Position numbers and translations under genes: made by a program. The notes under the pieces were generated by a model. It worked only from the letters and a program-made list of their open reading frames with translations. It did not search any database and had not been told where the DNA came from. This document shows positions 52,894 to 62,300 of a stretch of 64,000 nt of DNA, piece by piece (position 1 is the first letter of the stretch; each line of letters starts with the position of its first letter). Source of the DNA: Pararhizobium sp. (GTDB taxonomy: Bacteria > Pseudomonadota > Alphaproteobacteria > Rhizobiales > Rhizobiaceae); contig JAURWE010000051.1 in NCBI GenBank assembly GCA_030655075.1, forward strand, positions 1-64,000. Reading direction: 5' to 3'.

Positions 52894-53061
52894 ATGGCCA
52901 AGGCTACAACAATCAAGATCAAGCTGCTGTCGACAGCCGACACCGGTTTCTTCTACGTCACGACGAAGAACAGCCGTACGATGACGGACAAGATGAACAA
53001 GACCAAGTATGACCCGATCGCGCGCAAGCACGTCGAGTTCAAGGAAACCAAGATCAAGTAA
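52894..53061 (+). CDS. rpmG: 50S ribosomal protein L33
   Basis: A 55-residue ribosomal protein: MAKATTIKIKLLSTADTGFF, then YVTTKNSRTMTDKMNKTKYDPIARKHVEFKETKIK. The spacing matches bacterial L33; the zinc-binding cysteines found in some L33 forms are absent, so this is the zinc-independent type. AGGACGACT precedes the start. Ends in a classic intrinsic terminator. Confidence 0.97.
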   Translation: MAKATTIKIKLLSTADTGFFYVTTKNSRTMTDKMNKTKYDPIARKHVEFKETKIK

Positions 53062-53084
53062 GATCTTCGTTTCGCACTGCATTG

Positions 53085-53115
53085 AAAAAGGCGCCGGTCA
53101 CTCCGGCGCTTTTTC
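53085..53115 (+). terminator. Rho-independent terminator of rpmG
   Basis: GCGCCGG (53091-53097) and CCGGCGC (53103-53109) pair around TCACT, flanked by AAAAAG on the left and TTTTT on the right. It lies 24 bases after the rpmG stop. The A run makes it potentially bidirectional. Confidence 0.9.
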
Positions 53116-53144
53116 GTTTTCAGGGTTGCCGGCCTCACCTGTCG

Positions 53145-53260
53145 AAAAACAAAAACGCCGTGCTTCATGACGAAACACGGCGTTTTGAGAAAGGGGTCGG
53201 CCAGCCTTTGAAAACGGAACGAGGACTCCGTTGTATCACAAGCTGACCGACCGGCCCCAA
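53145..53260 (-). ncRNA. Candidate structured small RNA or pleD 3' end
   Basis: On the minus strand a long stem (GGTCGGTCAGCTTG against CAAAGGCTGGCCGACC, with G-U pairs) encloses a smaller hairpin (ACGGA...TCCGT), and is followed directly by an intrinsic terminator, AAAACGCCGTG/CACGGCGTTTT (53152-53186), with a T-rich tail TTTTTGTTTTT. The total is about 115 bases with no coding frame. It could be a free-standing sRNA with its own promoter or the processed 3' end of the pleD message. The family is not recognised. Confidence 0.5.
53152..53186 (-). terminator. Rho-independent terminator, minus strand
   Basis: A perfect 11-base stem AAAACGCCGTG (53152-53162) and CACGGCGTTTT (53176-53186) with a 13-base loop. 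Read on the minus strand it is followed by TGTTTTTCG. It ends transcripts coming from the pleD side. Confidence 0.85.
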
Positions 53261-53684
53261 GACCCAGGAGATGCGGCGGACCTGAGCATCATGGGGTAGC
53301 TCTTTGCAGGATAAACTCCTGTCGCAGGGGGAGAATGGCGGCAAAGGCAGCAAAAATCAACGCCTTCAGAAATTTGGCTGCAGACCGGCCGGGTGAAGCG
53401 CCAAATCACGGCAGCCGTTCGATCGCTGCGGACCGGGCATTCTCGAATTCGGCCATATCGAAACGATGGACTTAAAGGCCGCCCAAGGGCTTGAGAAAAT
53501 GAATCCGTAAAGAGCGTCAACTCTTTGAAATTTTACGGGGAAATCAAATCCGCTCGCTTCGATGAACGATGCGCATTCGCCAGGTGTGTACAAAGCGCCA
53601 CCCTTCCTCACGGCTGCGTTGGTGCCGGCTTACATGATAGCGCATCGTCGGACCGGGCCTGTGGATAAACCGGAAGGCGAGGTC
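53261..53684. other. Non-coding stretch downstream of pleD
   Basis: About 420 bases between the pleD stop and the structured RNA. Several short open frames exist on the minus strand, but none has a ribosome site, a signal peptide or a familiar motif. It may contain a promoter for the RNA at 53145-53260; I could not pick one with confidence. Confidence 0.35.
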
Positions 53685-55058
53685 TCAGGCGGCTTCGGCA
53701 ACCACCTGGTTGCGGCCGTTTCGCTTGGCGGTGTAGAGCGCCGTATCGGCCCGCTTGAGCAGCGCCTCCGGCGTGTCGCCTCCCGGGATCAGGAACGACA
53801 GGCCGAGCGAGGCGGTGATGTCGATGGAAATGCCCGCAGCGCTCAGATTGAACGGTTTCTGCTCGATGACGCTGCGCAGGCGCTCGGCAACGGCCACGGC
53901 CATCTCGGGGGGCGTGTCGGGCATGACGACGACGAACTCCTCGCCCCCAAAACGGCAGGCGAGATCGGCACCGCGCACGGTCGAGCGGATGCGCTTGGAA
54001 ACTTCGCGCAGAACCTCGTCGCCGGCATCATGACCATAGGTGTCGTTGACGCTCTTGAAGCGGTCGATATCGGTGATGCAGACCGACAGGGAACGGCCAC
54101 GAGCAGTGGCCCGGTCCAGAAGCAGCTTCAGATGATTGTCGAGGTAACGGCGGTTGTGGAGCCCGGTCAGGCCATCCGTGACGGCAAGCTCGATCGTTTC
54201 CGTGACGCTCTGGCGCAGGCTGTCGTTGAAACGCTTTCGGCGAATCTGGGTGAGCGAGCGCGCCAGGAGTTCGTTCGGATCCACCGGCCGCATGATGTAA
54301 TCATTGACGCCGAGATCAAGTGCCCGCACGACCATTTCGTCGTCGTTCTGTTCGGCGATCAGCAGCACCGGAATATAGCGCGTGCGTTCCAGCGAGCGAA
54401 GCTGCGAGCAGAGGCGCAAAGGGTCGTAATCGTCGAAATTGGCGTTGACGATGACGAGATCGAAGGTGTTTTCGGCAGCTTCGAACAAGGCTGCCTGCGG
54501 GTCAGACATGGCGACCACGTCGGCCACGGGCTTCAGCGCCCGCACGAGACGCTCCTGCGAGCTGCCGCGCCCGTCGACGAGCAGAACCTGCGCCATCTCT
54601 TCCTGGTGCAGCCTGCCCTGGCTGAACATGTCCTGCAGGCCGATGTTCTGCGCGGTTTCCGCACGGATGCGCAGCTCATCGCTGACGGCCTTCAGACGAA
54701 CCAGACTTTTCACCCGGGACATCAACTGCAGATCGTTGACCGGCTTGGTCAGAAAATCATCGGCTCCGGCCTTGAGGCCGCGAACACGGTCAGATGGCTG
54801 ATCGAGCGCTGTCACCATGACGACGGGAATATGGGCGGTGCGGCTGTTGGATTTCAGCCGTTCGCAGACCTCGAAACCGTCTATGCCCGGCATCATGATA
54901 TCGAGAAGGATGAGATCCACCTGCGTGCGCTCGCAGATCGACAATGCCGTGTAGCCATCCTCGGCTGTCAGCACATCGAAATATTCCGCCAGCAGCCGAG
55001 CTTCCAGAAGCTTGACGTTCGCCGGTATGTCGTCAACGACAAGAATACGTGCAGTCAT
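53685..55058 (-). CDS. pleD: Response regulator diguanylate cyclase PleD
   Basis: Makes cyclic di-GMP and controls polar development and motility in alphaproteobacteria. The 457 residues are arranged REC-REC-GGDEF: a first receiver with the phosphoacceptor D53 (LILLDIMMPG), a degenerate second receiver (about 155-270, no clear acceptor) used for dimerisation, and a cyclase domain with the active site GGEEF at 371-375 and the product-inhibition site RGAD at 362-365. Active-site and I-site are intact. It lies 32 bases behind divK on the same strand, the standard divK-pleD operon. Confidence 0.97.
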   Translation of the reverse strand: MTARILVVDDIPANVKLLEARLLAEYFDVLTAEDGYTALSICERTQVDLILLDIMMPGIDGFEVCERLKSNSRTAHIPVVMVTALDQPSDRVRGLKAGADDFLTKPVNDLQLMSRVKSLVRLKAVSDELRIRAETAQNIGLQDMFSQGRLHQEEMAQVLLVDGRGSSQERLVRALKPVADVVAMSDPQAALFEAAENTFDLVIVNANFDDYDPLRLCSQLRSLERTRYIPVLLIAEQNDDEMVVRALDLGVNDYIMRPVDPNELLARSLTQIRRKRFNDSLRQSVTETIELAVTDGLTGLHNRRYLDNHLKLLLDRATARGRSLSVCITDIDRFKSVNDTYGHDAGDEVLREVSKRIRSTVRGADLACRFGGEEFVVVMPDTPPEMAVAVAERLRSVIEQKPFNLSAAGISIDITASLGLSFLIPGGDTPEALLKRADTALYTAKRNGRNQVVAEAA

Positions 55059-55090
55059 CTAAAAATATCCCGGATGCCCGTGGTCAGTTT

Positions 55091-55462
55091 TCAAATATCG
55101 CCCAGATAGGTCTTGATCGTCTCGATGAATTTCGGCACCGAAATCGGCTTCGACACATAGGCCTCGCAGCCCCCCTGACGGATACGTTCTTCGTCGCCTT
55201 TCATGGCAAATGCGGTCACCGCGATAACCGGAATGACGTGAAGTTCGTCGTCCTCTTTCAGCCATTTGGTCACCTCGAGGCCGGAAACCTCGGGAAGCTG
55301 GATATCCATAAGAATGAGATCCGGCCGATGTTTACGTGCGAGATCAAGGGCTTCCATGCCATTTCTGGTCTGGATAGTCGTATAACCAGACGCCTCGATC
55401 AAATCGCGGAACAGTTTCATGTTCAGCTCGTTGTCTTCGACGATCATTACCTGTTTGGGCAT
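55091..55462 (-). CDS. divK: Single-domain response regulator DivK
   Basis: Essential cell-cycle regulator that acts through the DivL-CckA-CtrA phosphorelay. The 123-residue receiver starts MPKQVMIVEDNELNMKLFRDLIEASG, with the acidic pocket ED at 9-10, the phosphoacceptor D53 (LILMDIQLPEVSG), the switch threonine in VIAVTAFAMKGDEE and the lysine in YVSKPISVPKF. No output domain, as expected. The start at 55462 matches relatives; an in-frame start 33 bases upstream is unlikely. Confidence 0.97.
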   Translation of the reverse strand: MPKQVMIVEDNELNMKLFRDLIEASGYTTIQTRNGMEALDLARKHRPDLILMDIQLPEVSGLEVTKWLKEDDELHVIPVIAVTAFAMKGDEERIRQGGCEAYVSKPISVPKFIETIKTYLGDI

Positions 55463-55630
55463 CACAATCCCTTGTATCCCGGTGCTGACTTGCAAGCGCT
55501 ACTAGTGCATATAAGTTGCACGCCTGCCGAATCCACCTGAGCTTCTCGTTTCAAGTCATACGTCCATTTGGTTGAGGAATAGGTAATTTCATTCCCCAAA
55601 TGCGCAGCAAACCCCAGAAGGTTGCCACAA

Positions 55631-55903
55631 TTGAGCACAGCTGACGAAATCGCCATCTCCGTTTTCGGCTGGCTTGCCAATGAGCCCGAACTGCTCGGCC
55701 GCTTTCTGGCGCTGACCGGCACCGATCTCGGTTCGCTTCGGTCTTCCGTCAACGATCCGGCGTTCCTCGCCGGACTGCTCGACTTTCTGATGGGCCATGA
55801 ACCGACCCTCATGGCTTTCTGCACTGCTACGGACACACGGCCGGAGGATGTGGTGAAAGCCCACCGCCACTTTGCCGGCCCCGATTATTCAGGGAGCCTA
55901 TGA
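55631..55903 (+). CDS. DUF3572 family protein
   Basis: A 90-residue helical protein with the DUF3572 core ADEIAISVFGWLANEPELLGRFLALTGTDLGSLR and AGLLDFLMGHEPTLMAFC. Function unknown, restricted to alphaproteobacteria. There is no ATG; a TTG at 55631 lies 9 bases after AGAAGG and is taken as the start, with TTG at 55622 as the alternative. Its stop overlaps the next ATG by four bases. It is divergent from divK. Confidence 0.85.
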   Translation: MSTADEIAISVFGWLANEPELLGRFLALTGTDLGSLRSSVNDPAFLAGLLDFLMGHEPTLMAFCTATDTRPEDVVKAHRHFAGPDYSGSL

Positions 55904-56562
55904 GCGTGGCGGATCACCTGTCACCCTGCGATATCGCACTCTCCGACCGGCCGCTGATCGTCTGCGACATCGACGAGGTTGTGCTCGAGTTCATCGTGCC
56001 GCTGACGCAGTATCTGCGCGCCGGCGGGCTCGATCTCCTGCCCCGCTCCTTCCGCCTGCACGGCAATGTCGTTTCGCTCGAAACCGGGGCTGAGAGCGAC
56101 GAAGCCACGGTCTCGGCGCAGCTTGAGGACTTCTTCTGCCAGCACGACCAGTGGCAGTTTCCGGCACCGCTGGCCGTCGAGACGCTGAACCAGCTCGCGG
56201 CCGACGCCGACATCGTTTTCCTCACCGCCATGCCGCCGCGCCATGCCGCCATCCGCCGGGCATTGCTCGACAGTTTCGGCCTGCATTTCCCGCTGATGGC
56301 CACCGAAGAGGCGAAAGGGCCCATGGTCAAAACCCTGCACCGGGACCGCGATCTGCCCGTCATCTTCATCGACGATATCGTCCGCAACCTGCATTCCGTG
56401 CGCGAGCATGCGCCGGACTGCCTGCTGATCAACATCATGGCCAACCGCGACTTCCTCGCCATGGCGCCCGACCCCGGAGAGGGCGTTCGCCGGGCACTGG
56501 ACTGGACCGAGGCAGCGGCGATCATTCTCGATCATCTGCATGCGAGAAAAGGCTCGGCGTGA
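55900..56562 (+). CDS. HAD-like phosphatase-fold protein, substrate unknown
   Basis: A 220-residue protein with HAD superfamily motifs: LIVCDIDEVVLEF (aspartates D23 and D25), the motif II threonine in IVFLTAMPPRH, a lysine in EEAKGPMVKTL and the acidic motif IFIDDIVRNL. A C-terminal part HAPDCLLINIM completes the Rossmannoid fold. All key residues look intact, so catalysis is plausible. Translationally coupled to the DUF3572 gene (ATGA). I know no characterised close relative. Confidence 0.75.
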   Translation: MSVADHLSPCDIALSDRPLIVCDIDEVVLEFIVPLTQYLRAGGLDLLPRSFRLHGNVVSLETGAESDEATVSAQLEDFFCQHDQWQFPAPLAVETLNQLAADADIVFLTAMPPRHAAIRRALLDSFGLHFPLMATEEAKGPMVKTLHRDRDLPVIFIDDIVRNLHSVREHAPDCLLINIMANRDFLAMAPDPGEGVRRALDWTEAAAIILDHLHARKGSA

Positions 56563-56623
56563 TTTCCGGTACAGCCGGAAACGGCCTCTTGAGAAGCACG
56601 AACATAGCGCGTAACGTAGCGAT

Positions 56624-56638
56624 GTTCAACGTTTGTTC
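56624..56638 (+). promoter_or_regulatory. LexA (SOS) box upstream of dinB
   Basis: GTTC-AACGTTT-GTTC is an exact match to the alphaproteobacterial LexA operator GTTC-N7-GTTC. It ends 8 bases before the dinB start codon, so LexA binding should block transcription or the earliest transcribed region. DNA damage is expected to induce the gene. Confidence 0.85.
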
Positions 56639-56646
56639 CATTGATT

Positions 56647-57972
56647 ATGACCGATCACCGCACCACGCCCGGATTTTGCCGTGACTGCCTTGGCGGTCAG
56701 CCCGAGGGCCTGCGCCGCTGCCGCAGCTGCGGCAGTCCGCGGCTGGTCTATCACGCCGAACTGTTCGATCTGACGCTCGCCCATATCGATTGCGATGCCT
56801 TCTACGCCTCGGTCGAAAAACGCGACAATCCGGAGCTCGCCGACAAGCCGCTGATCATCGGCGGCGGCAAGCGCGGCGTCGTCTCGACGGCCTGCTATAT
56901 CGCCCGTATTCATGGCGTGCGCTCGGCGATGCCGATGTTCAAGGCACTGGAGGCGTGCCCGCAGGCGGTGGTGATCAAGCCGGACATGGAGAAATATGTC
57001 CGCGTCGGCCGTCAGGTGCGGGCGATGATGGAGGAGCTGACGCCGCTGGTGCAGCCGGTGTCGATCGACGAAGCCTTTCTCGAGCTGAAGGGCACCGAGC
57101 GGCTGCATCACGATCCGCCGGCGCGGACGCTGGCGCGCTTTGCCAAGCGTGTCGAGGACGAGATCGGCATCACCGTCTCGGTAGGTCTTTCCTATTGCAA
57201 GTTCCTGGCAAAGATCGCATCCGACCTGCAGAAGCCGCGCGGCTTTTCGGTGATCGGCCGGGCGGAGGCAACGACCTTCCTGTCCGACAAACCGGTGAAG
57301 TTGATCTGGGGGGTCGGCAAGGCCTTCGACGCGACGCTGGAGCAGGACGGCATCCGCACCATCGGCCAGCTCCAGACGATGGAAGAAGGCGTGCTGATGC
57401 GCCGCTATGGCGCCATGGGCCAGCGGCTGTTCCGCCTGTCGCGCGGCCTTGACGACCGCGAGGTGCACATCAACGAGGAGGCCAAGAGCGTTTCGGCCGA
57501 AACCACCTTCAACGACGATCTTTCCCGGCCCGAAGACCTGATCTTTCATCTGCGCCAGCTGAGCGAGCGGGTGGCCTTCCGGCTGAAGAAACATGCGACC
57601 GCTGGCCAGACCGTGGTGCTGAAGCTGAAGACCACCGACTTCAAGAGCCGGACGCGCAACCGCAAGCTCGAAGATCCGACTCAGCTGGCCGACCGCATCT
57701 TCCGCACCGGCCTGCAGCTCCTGGAAAAGGAAACCGACGGGACGAAATTCCGGCTGCTCGGCATCGGCGTCACCGATCTCTCCGATGCGCAGCGCGCCGA
57801 CCCGCCGGATCTGGTCGATCCGACGGCCGGACGGCGGGCTGCAGCGGAAGCGGCGATGGAGCTTTTGCGCGACAAATTCGGCCGGAAAAGCGTCGAGACG
57901 GGCTATACGTTCGGCAGAGGACGAAACGGGCAAACCAGCAAACAGGCCAGCAAAAAAGACGCGAATGAATAA
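56647..57972 (+). CDS. dinB: DNA polymerase IV (Y-family, SOS-induced), with N-terminal zinc ribbon
   Basis: Error-prone translesion polymerase. The 441-residue protein has an N-terminal zinc ribbon formed by C11, C14, C25 and C28 (FCRDC, RCRSC), not found in E. coli DinB but seen in rhizobial relatives. Next come the catalytic segments LAHIDCDAFYASVE (D48), the nucleotide-binding VSTACYIARIHGV, and PVSIDEAFLEL, then the little finger domain (about 285-390). The C-terminus is a basic tail, KQASKKDANE, without an obvious beta-clamp motif. A LexA box at 56624-56638 indicates SOS control. The start is ATG at 56647. Confidence 0.95.
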   Translation: MTDHRTTPGFCRDCLGGQPEGLRRCRSCGSPRLVYHAELFDLTLAHIDCDAFYASVEKRDNPELADKPLIIGGGKRGVVSTACYIARIHGVRSAMPMFKALEACPQAVVIKPDMEKYVRVGRQVRAMMEELTPLVQPVSIDEAFLELKGTERLHHDPPARTLARFAKRVEDEIGITVSVGLSYCKFLAKIASDLQKPRGFSVIGRAEATTFLSDKPVKLIWGVGKAFDATLEQDGIRTIGQLQTMEEGVLMRRYGAMGQRLFRLSRGLDDREVHINEEAKSVSAETTFNDDLSRPEDLIFHLRQLSERVAFRLKKHATAGQTVVLKLKTTDFKSRTRNRKLEDPTQLADRIFRTGLQLLEKETDGTKFRLLGIGVTDLSDAQRADPPDLVDPTAGRRAAAEAAMELLRDKFGRKSVETGYTFGRGRNGQTSKQASKKDANE

Positions 57973-58093
57973 AGCTGGCGGGCCGTCCGTGTTTCAATAG
58001 AATACGAAGATTGGAAGCAAGCCATGCCGGCAAACCTTCCTTAATCCTGTTGGTCTAGGTTCACGCAATCTGTATTGCGTTTGGAAGATAATC

Positions 58094-59332
58094 ATGAACC
58101 CGCGTCTGTTTTTTGGTATCGGATTTTTCACGCTCGCGCTTTCGGCAGGCACTGCGCTCGCCGGATCCATCGAAGGCCCCCTGCAGGTCATTGTGTCCAA
58201 GGACACGCAGTCCCTCGTCGTCTATGACGGCGACACGGTCATTGCGACCTCGAAGGTCTCGACCGGCAAGAAGGGCCATTCGACGCCCACGGGAATCTTC
58301 TCCATTCTCGAAAAGAAGCGCTATCACGAATCCAACATCTATTCCGGCGCGCCGATGCCCTTCATGCAGCGGCTGACCTGGTCGGGCATCGCGCTGCATG
58401 CCTCGAATTCGGTGCCGGATTATCCGGCCTCGCACGGCTGCGTCCGCCTGCCGAACAAGTTCGCCCCCCTGCTCTACAGCATGACCAATCGCGGCGCCCA
58501 TGTCGTCATCAGCGACCGGCAGTTGGTGCCGGAACAGATTTCGCACCGAGTGCTGATGCAGCCGGAGACGGAAGCAAAAACGCCGCTGCTGCTCTCCGAC
58601 GCGCAATTGCGGCCGGCCATGGAGCATGCGGGAACCGGCTCTGTCGAAGTGGCGATGAACGAAACGACGTCCTCGACGGTTGCCGAGCCTGCCGAAGAAA
58701 AACTGCCGATCCGCATTCTCATCAGCCGGCGCGGCGAGCGCGAGATGAATGTCGACGTGCAGACGCTTCTCACCGGTCTCGGCTTCGACGCCGGTGTTCC
58801 GGACGGTTTCCCCGGCAGGCAGACGCGCCAGGCGATCAGCGATTTCCAGACGGCCGAAAAGCTCACCGTCGACGGCAAGATCACGCCGGATCTGGTGACC
58901 GCGCTCTACGCCAAGGCCGGCAAAGGCACACCCGCCAACGGCATCATCATGGTCAGGCAGAAATTCAAGCCGGTGTTTGAAGCGCCGATCAGCATCAAAG
59001 ATCCGGAAATCGCGCTCGGCACGCATTTCTTCCAGTTTCAGGACACCGACACCAAGACCGGGAAGGGCGAATGGTTCGGCCTGACGATGGACAATGATCT
59101 GCCCAAGAGCACGATGGCCCGCCTCGGCATCACCAAGACGGAGGATGCGCTGGCCTTCAACGCGGCGCACCGCACGCTCGACCGGATCACCATCCCCGAG
59201 GAGACGCGCAAGCGTATCGCCCTGCTTCTGGCCGACGGCTCGTCGCTGTCGGTTTCCGATACGGGCCTTGGCCAGGACACGGGCGACGGCACGGATTTCA
59301 TCACCATCACCCGCAGATCGCCAAAGGGCTGA
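58094..59332 (+). CDS. L,D-transpeptidase with peptidoglycan-binding domain
   Basis: Exported enzyme expected to form 3-3 crosslinks in peptidoglycan or attach proteins to it; such enzymes are prominent in polar-growing Rhizobiales. The 412 residues comprise a signal peptide (MNPRLFFGIGFFTLALSAGTALA), a YkuD catalytic domain (about 25-140) with H102 and the SHGCVRLP motif carrying the nucleophile C116, a linker, a PG_binding_1 repeat (about 225-280, LLTGLGFDAGVPDGFPGRQTRQAISDFQ) and a C-terminal region without recognisable domain. It converges with dnaE, 3 bases apart. Confidence 0.94.
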   Translation: MNPRLFFGIGFFTLALSAGTALAGSIEGPLQVIVSKDTQSLVVYDGDTVIATSKVSTGKKGHSTPTGIFSILEKKRYHESNIYSGAPMPFMQRLTWSGIALHASNSVPDYPASHGCVRLPNKFAPLLYSMTNRGAHVVISDRQLVPEQISHRVLMQPETEAKTPLLLSDAQLRPAMEHAGTGSVEVAMNETTSSTVAEPAEEKLPIRILISRRGEREMNVDVQTLLTGLGFDAGVPDGFPGRQTRQAISDFQTAEKLTVDGKITPDLVTALYAKAGKGTPANGIIMVRQKFKPVFEAPISIKDPEIALGTHFFQFQDTDTKTGKGEWFGLTMDNDLPKSTMARLGITKTEDALAFNAAHRTLDRITIPEETRKRIALLLADGSSLSVSDTGLGQDTGDGTDFITITRRSPKG

Positions 59333-59335
59333 ATT

Positions 59336-62300
59336 TTACGCCTGGACGAGTTCCACGTCGATGACGCCGGGCGCTGAGCGCATAGCGGCGGCGATTTCGG
59401 GGGAGATGCGGTATTTCTCCGTCAGTTCGACCTCGATCTCGCGCTGGCCGTTGTCCTTGATGACGATGAAGGAGACCAGCCCGTCGCCCCTGGCATTCAG
59501 ATGGGCCGCAACCGAGCGGAGCGGCCCGGCATCGCGCACATAGACGCGCATGGCCTTCTGCATCTGGAACGAGCGTTCCTCCAGCGACTGGAGTGTCTGG
59601 ATGCGCAGGCCGATGCCTTCGGGGCGCTCTTCCGCCTGGACGGTGATGACCAGCGAGGTGCCGGGCTCGAGCAGATCGCGGTACTGGGCGAGCGCTTCTG
59701 AAAACAGCACGGCTTCATACTGGCCGGTGGAATCGGAAAAGGCGACGATGCCCATCTTGTTGCCGGTGCGGGTCTTGCGCTCCTGCTTCGAGGTGACGGT
59801 TCCCGCCAGACGGCCGGCGACGGCGCCCTTTTTCACCGCAGCGGAAAAATCGGCAAAGGTCTGCACCCGCATCTTGGCCAGCAGCGGATTGTAGGCATCG
59901 AGCGGGTGGGCCGAGAGATAGAAGCCCAGCACCTGAAACTCACGCTGCAGCTTTTCCGACGACAGCCACGGGGTATAGGCCGGAAAGACGATGGCTTCCG
60001 GGCCTGTCGCTGCCCCTGCCCCGAACATATCGCTTTGGCCGCTGACCTTGTTGGCCTGGGCCATCTGGGCAAAACCGAGAATACGATCAAGGCCCGAGAC
60101 GAGCTCGGCGCGGTCTTTGCCGAAACAATCAAAGGCACCGGCGCAGATCAGGCTTTCGAAGACGCGGCGGTTCAAAAGTTTCGGATCGATGCGCAGGCAG
60201 AAATCCTCGATGCTGGCAAACGGCACCTCGCCGCGCACGGCAACGATGTGATCGACCGCCGCCTCGCCGACGCCCTTCAGCGCCGACAGCGAATAGTAGA
60301 TCCGGTACGGGCCCGTTTCGAAGTGGCGGAACGAGGTCTGGACCGAGGGCGGCACGACCTCGATGCCGTGGCGCTGGGCGTCCTGCCGGAAGTCGACGAT
60401 CTTGTCGGTGTTCGACATGTCTAGCGTCATCGAGGCGGCGAGGAACTCGACCGGATAATGGGCCTTCAGATAGGCCGTCTGGTAGGAGACAATGGCATAG
60501 GCGGCGGCGTGCGACTTGTTGAAGCCGTAGTTGGCGAACTTGGCCAGAAGTTCGAAAATATTGTCGGCCTGCGGCTTGGAGACCTTGTTCCGCATTGCGC
60601 CTTCGACGAAACGGGCGCGCTGCTTGTCCATTTCCTCCTTGATCTTCTTGCCCATGGCACGGCGCAGAAGATCGGCCTCGCCGAGCGAATAGCCCGACAG
60701 CACCTGTGCGACCTGCATCACCTGTTCCTGGTAGACAATGACGCCCTGCGTTTCCTTGAGCAGGTGGTCGATCATCGGATGGATGGTCTCGATCTCCTCC
60801 TCGCCGTGTTTACGAGCGTTGTAGGTCGGGATGTTTTCCATCGGGCCCGGACGATAGAGCGCCACCAGCGCGATGATGTCCTCGATGCAGTCGGGGCGCA
60901 TGCCGATCAGCGCCTTGCGCATGCCGGCACTTTCCACCTGGAACACGCCGACCGTGTCGCCCTTGGCGAGCATCTCGTAGGTCAGCGCATCGTCGAGCGG
61001 CAGGCCCTCCATCTTCACGGTGATGCCGCGCTTGGCAATGAAATCCATCGCCACTTTCAAGACGGTCAGCGTCTTCAGGCCGAGAAAGTCGAACTTCACC
61101 AGACCGGCCTGCTCGACCCATTTCATGTTGAACTGGGTGACCGGCATGTCGGAGCGCGGATCGCGGTACATGGGCACGAGCTTCGACAGCGGCCGGTCGC
61201 CGATGACAATGCCGGCGGCATGGGTCGAGGCGTGGCGGTAGAGGCCTTCGATCTTCTGGGCGATGTCGAGCAGCCGCGCGACGACCGGCTCCTTGTCGGC
61301 CTCTTCCTGCAGGCGCGGCTCTTCCTCGATCGCCTTTGACAGCGGCGTCGGGTTGGCCGGGTTGTTGGGCACGAGCTTGCAGATCTTGTCGACCTGGCCA
61401 TAGGGCATTTCGAGCACGCGGCCGACGTCGCGGAGCGCGGCGCGCGCCTGCAGCGATCCGAAGGTGATGATCTGCGCCACCTGCTCGCGGCCGTATTTGC
61501 GCTGCACATAGCGGATCACCTCTTCGCGGCGATCCTGGCAGAAGTCGATGTCGAAGTCGGGCATCGAGACGCGGTCGGGATTGAGAAAGCGCTCGAACAG
61601 CAGCGAGAAGCGCAGCGGATCGACGTCGGTGATGGTCAGCGCGTAAGCCACCAGCGAGCCCGCACCGGAACCTCGGCCGGGGCCGACGGGAATGTCCTGG
61701 TTCTTCGCCCATTTGATGAAGTCGGCAACGATGAGGAAATAACCGGGAAACTTCATCTTCTCGATGACGCCGAGCTCGAAATCCAGCCGTTCGCGATAAT
61801 CCTGTTCGGTGTAGCCGGCAGCAATGCCGAGCCGGGCCATACGCTCATCGAGGCCCTCGACGGCCTGACGGCGCATTTCGAGCGATTCGGCCCGTTCCGC
61901 CTCCGCCGTGTCGTCGCTGGCGCCGGTGAAACGCGGCAGGATCGGCGCGCGGGTCTTCAGCATGAACGAACAGCGCATGGCGACTTCGATCGTGTTGTCG
62001 AGCGCCTCGGGCAGATCGGCAAAGAGCGTTACCATTTCCTTGCGGCTCTTCATGTAGTGATCGGGCGTCAGGCGGAAGCGGTCATCGTCGGAGACCATGG
62101 CATTGTGGGCGACGGCCATCAGCGCATCATGGGCGTCGTAATCGCCGGGTGTTGGAAAGAACGGTTCGTTGGTGGCGACCAGTGGCAGGTTGGTCTCGTA
62201 GGCGAGATCGATCATGCGCTGTTCGTGGCGCTTGTCGAAACGGCCGTGGCGCTGCAGCTCGATATAGAGCCGGTCGCCGAACAGCGCTTCCAACGCCTTC

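Noticed and set aside
53165..53611. Three overlapping minus-strand frames of 62-94 codons downstream of pleD
   Set aside because: None has a start signal or a plausible protein sequence, and one runs through the predicted terminator hairpin.
55505..55521. GTGCA-N7-TGCAC inverted repeat upstream of divK
   Set aside because: Short and of unknown specificity; too weak to list as an operator.
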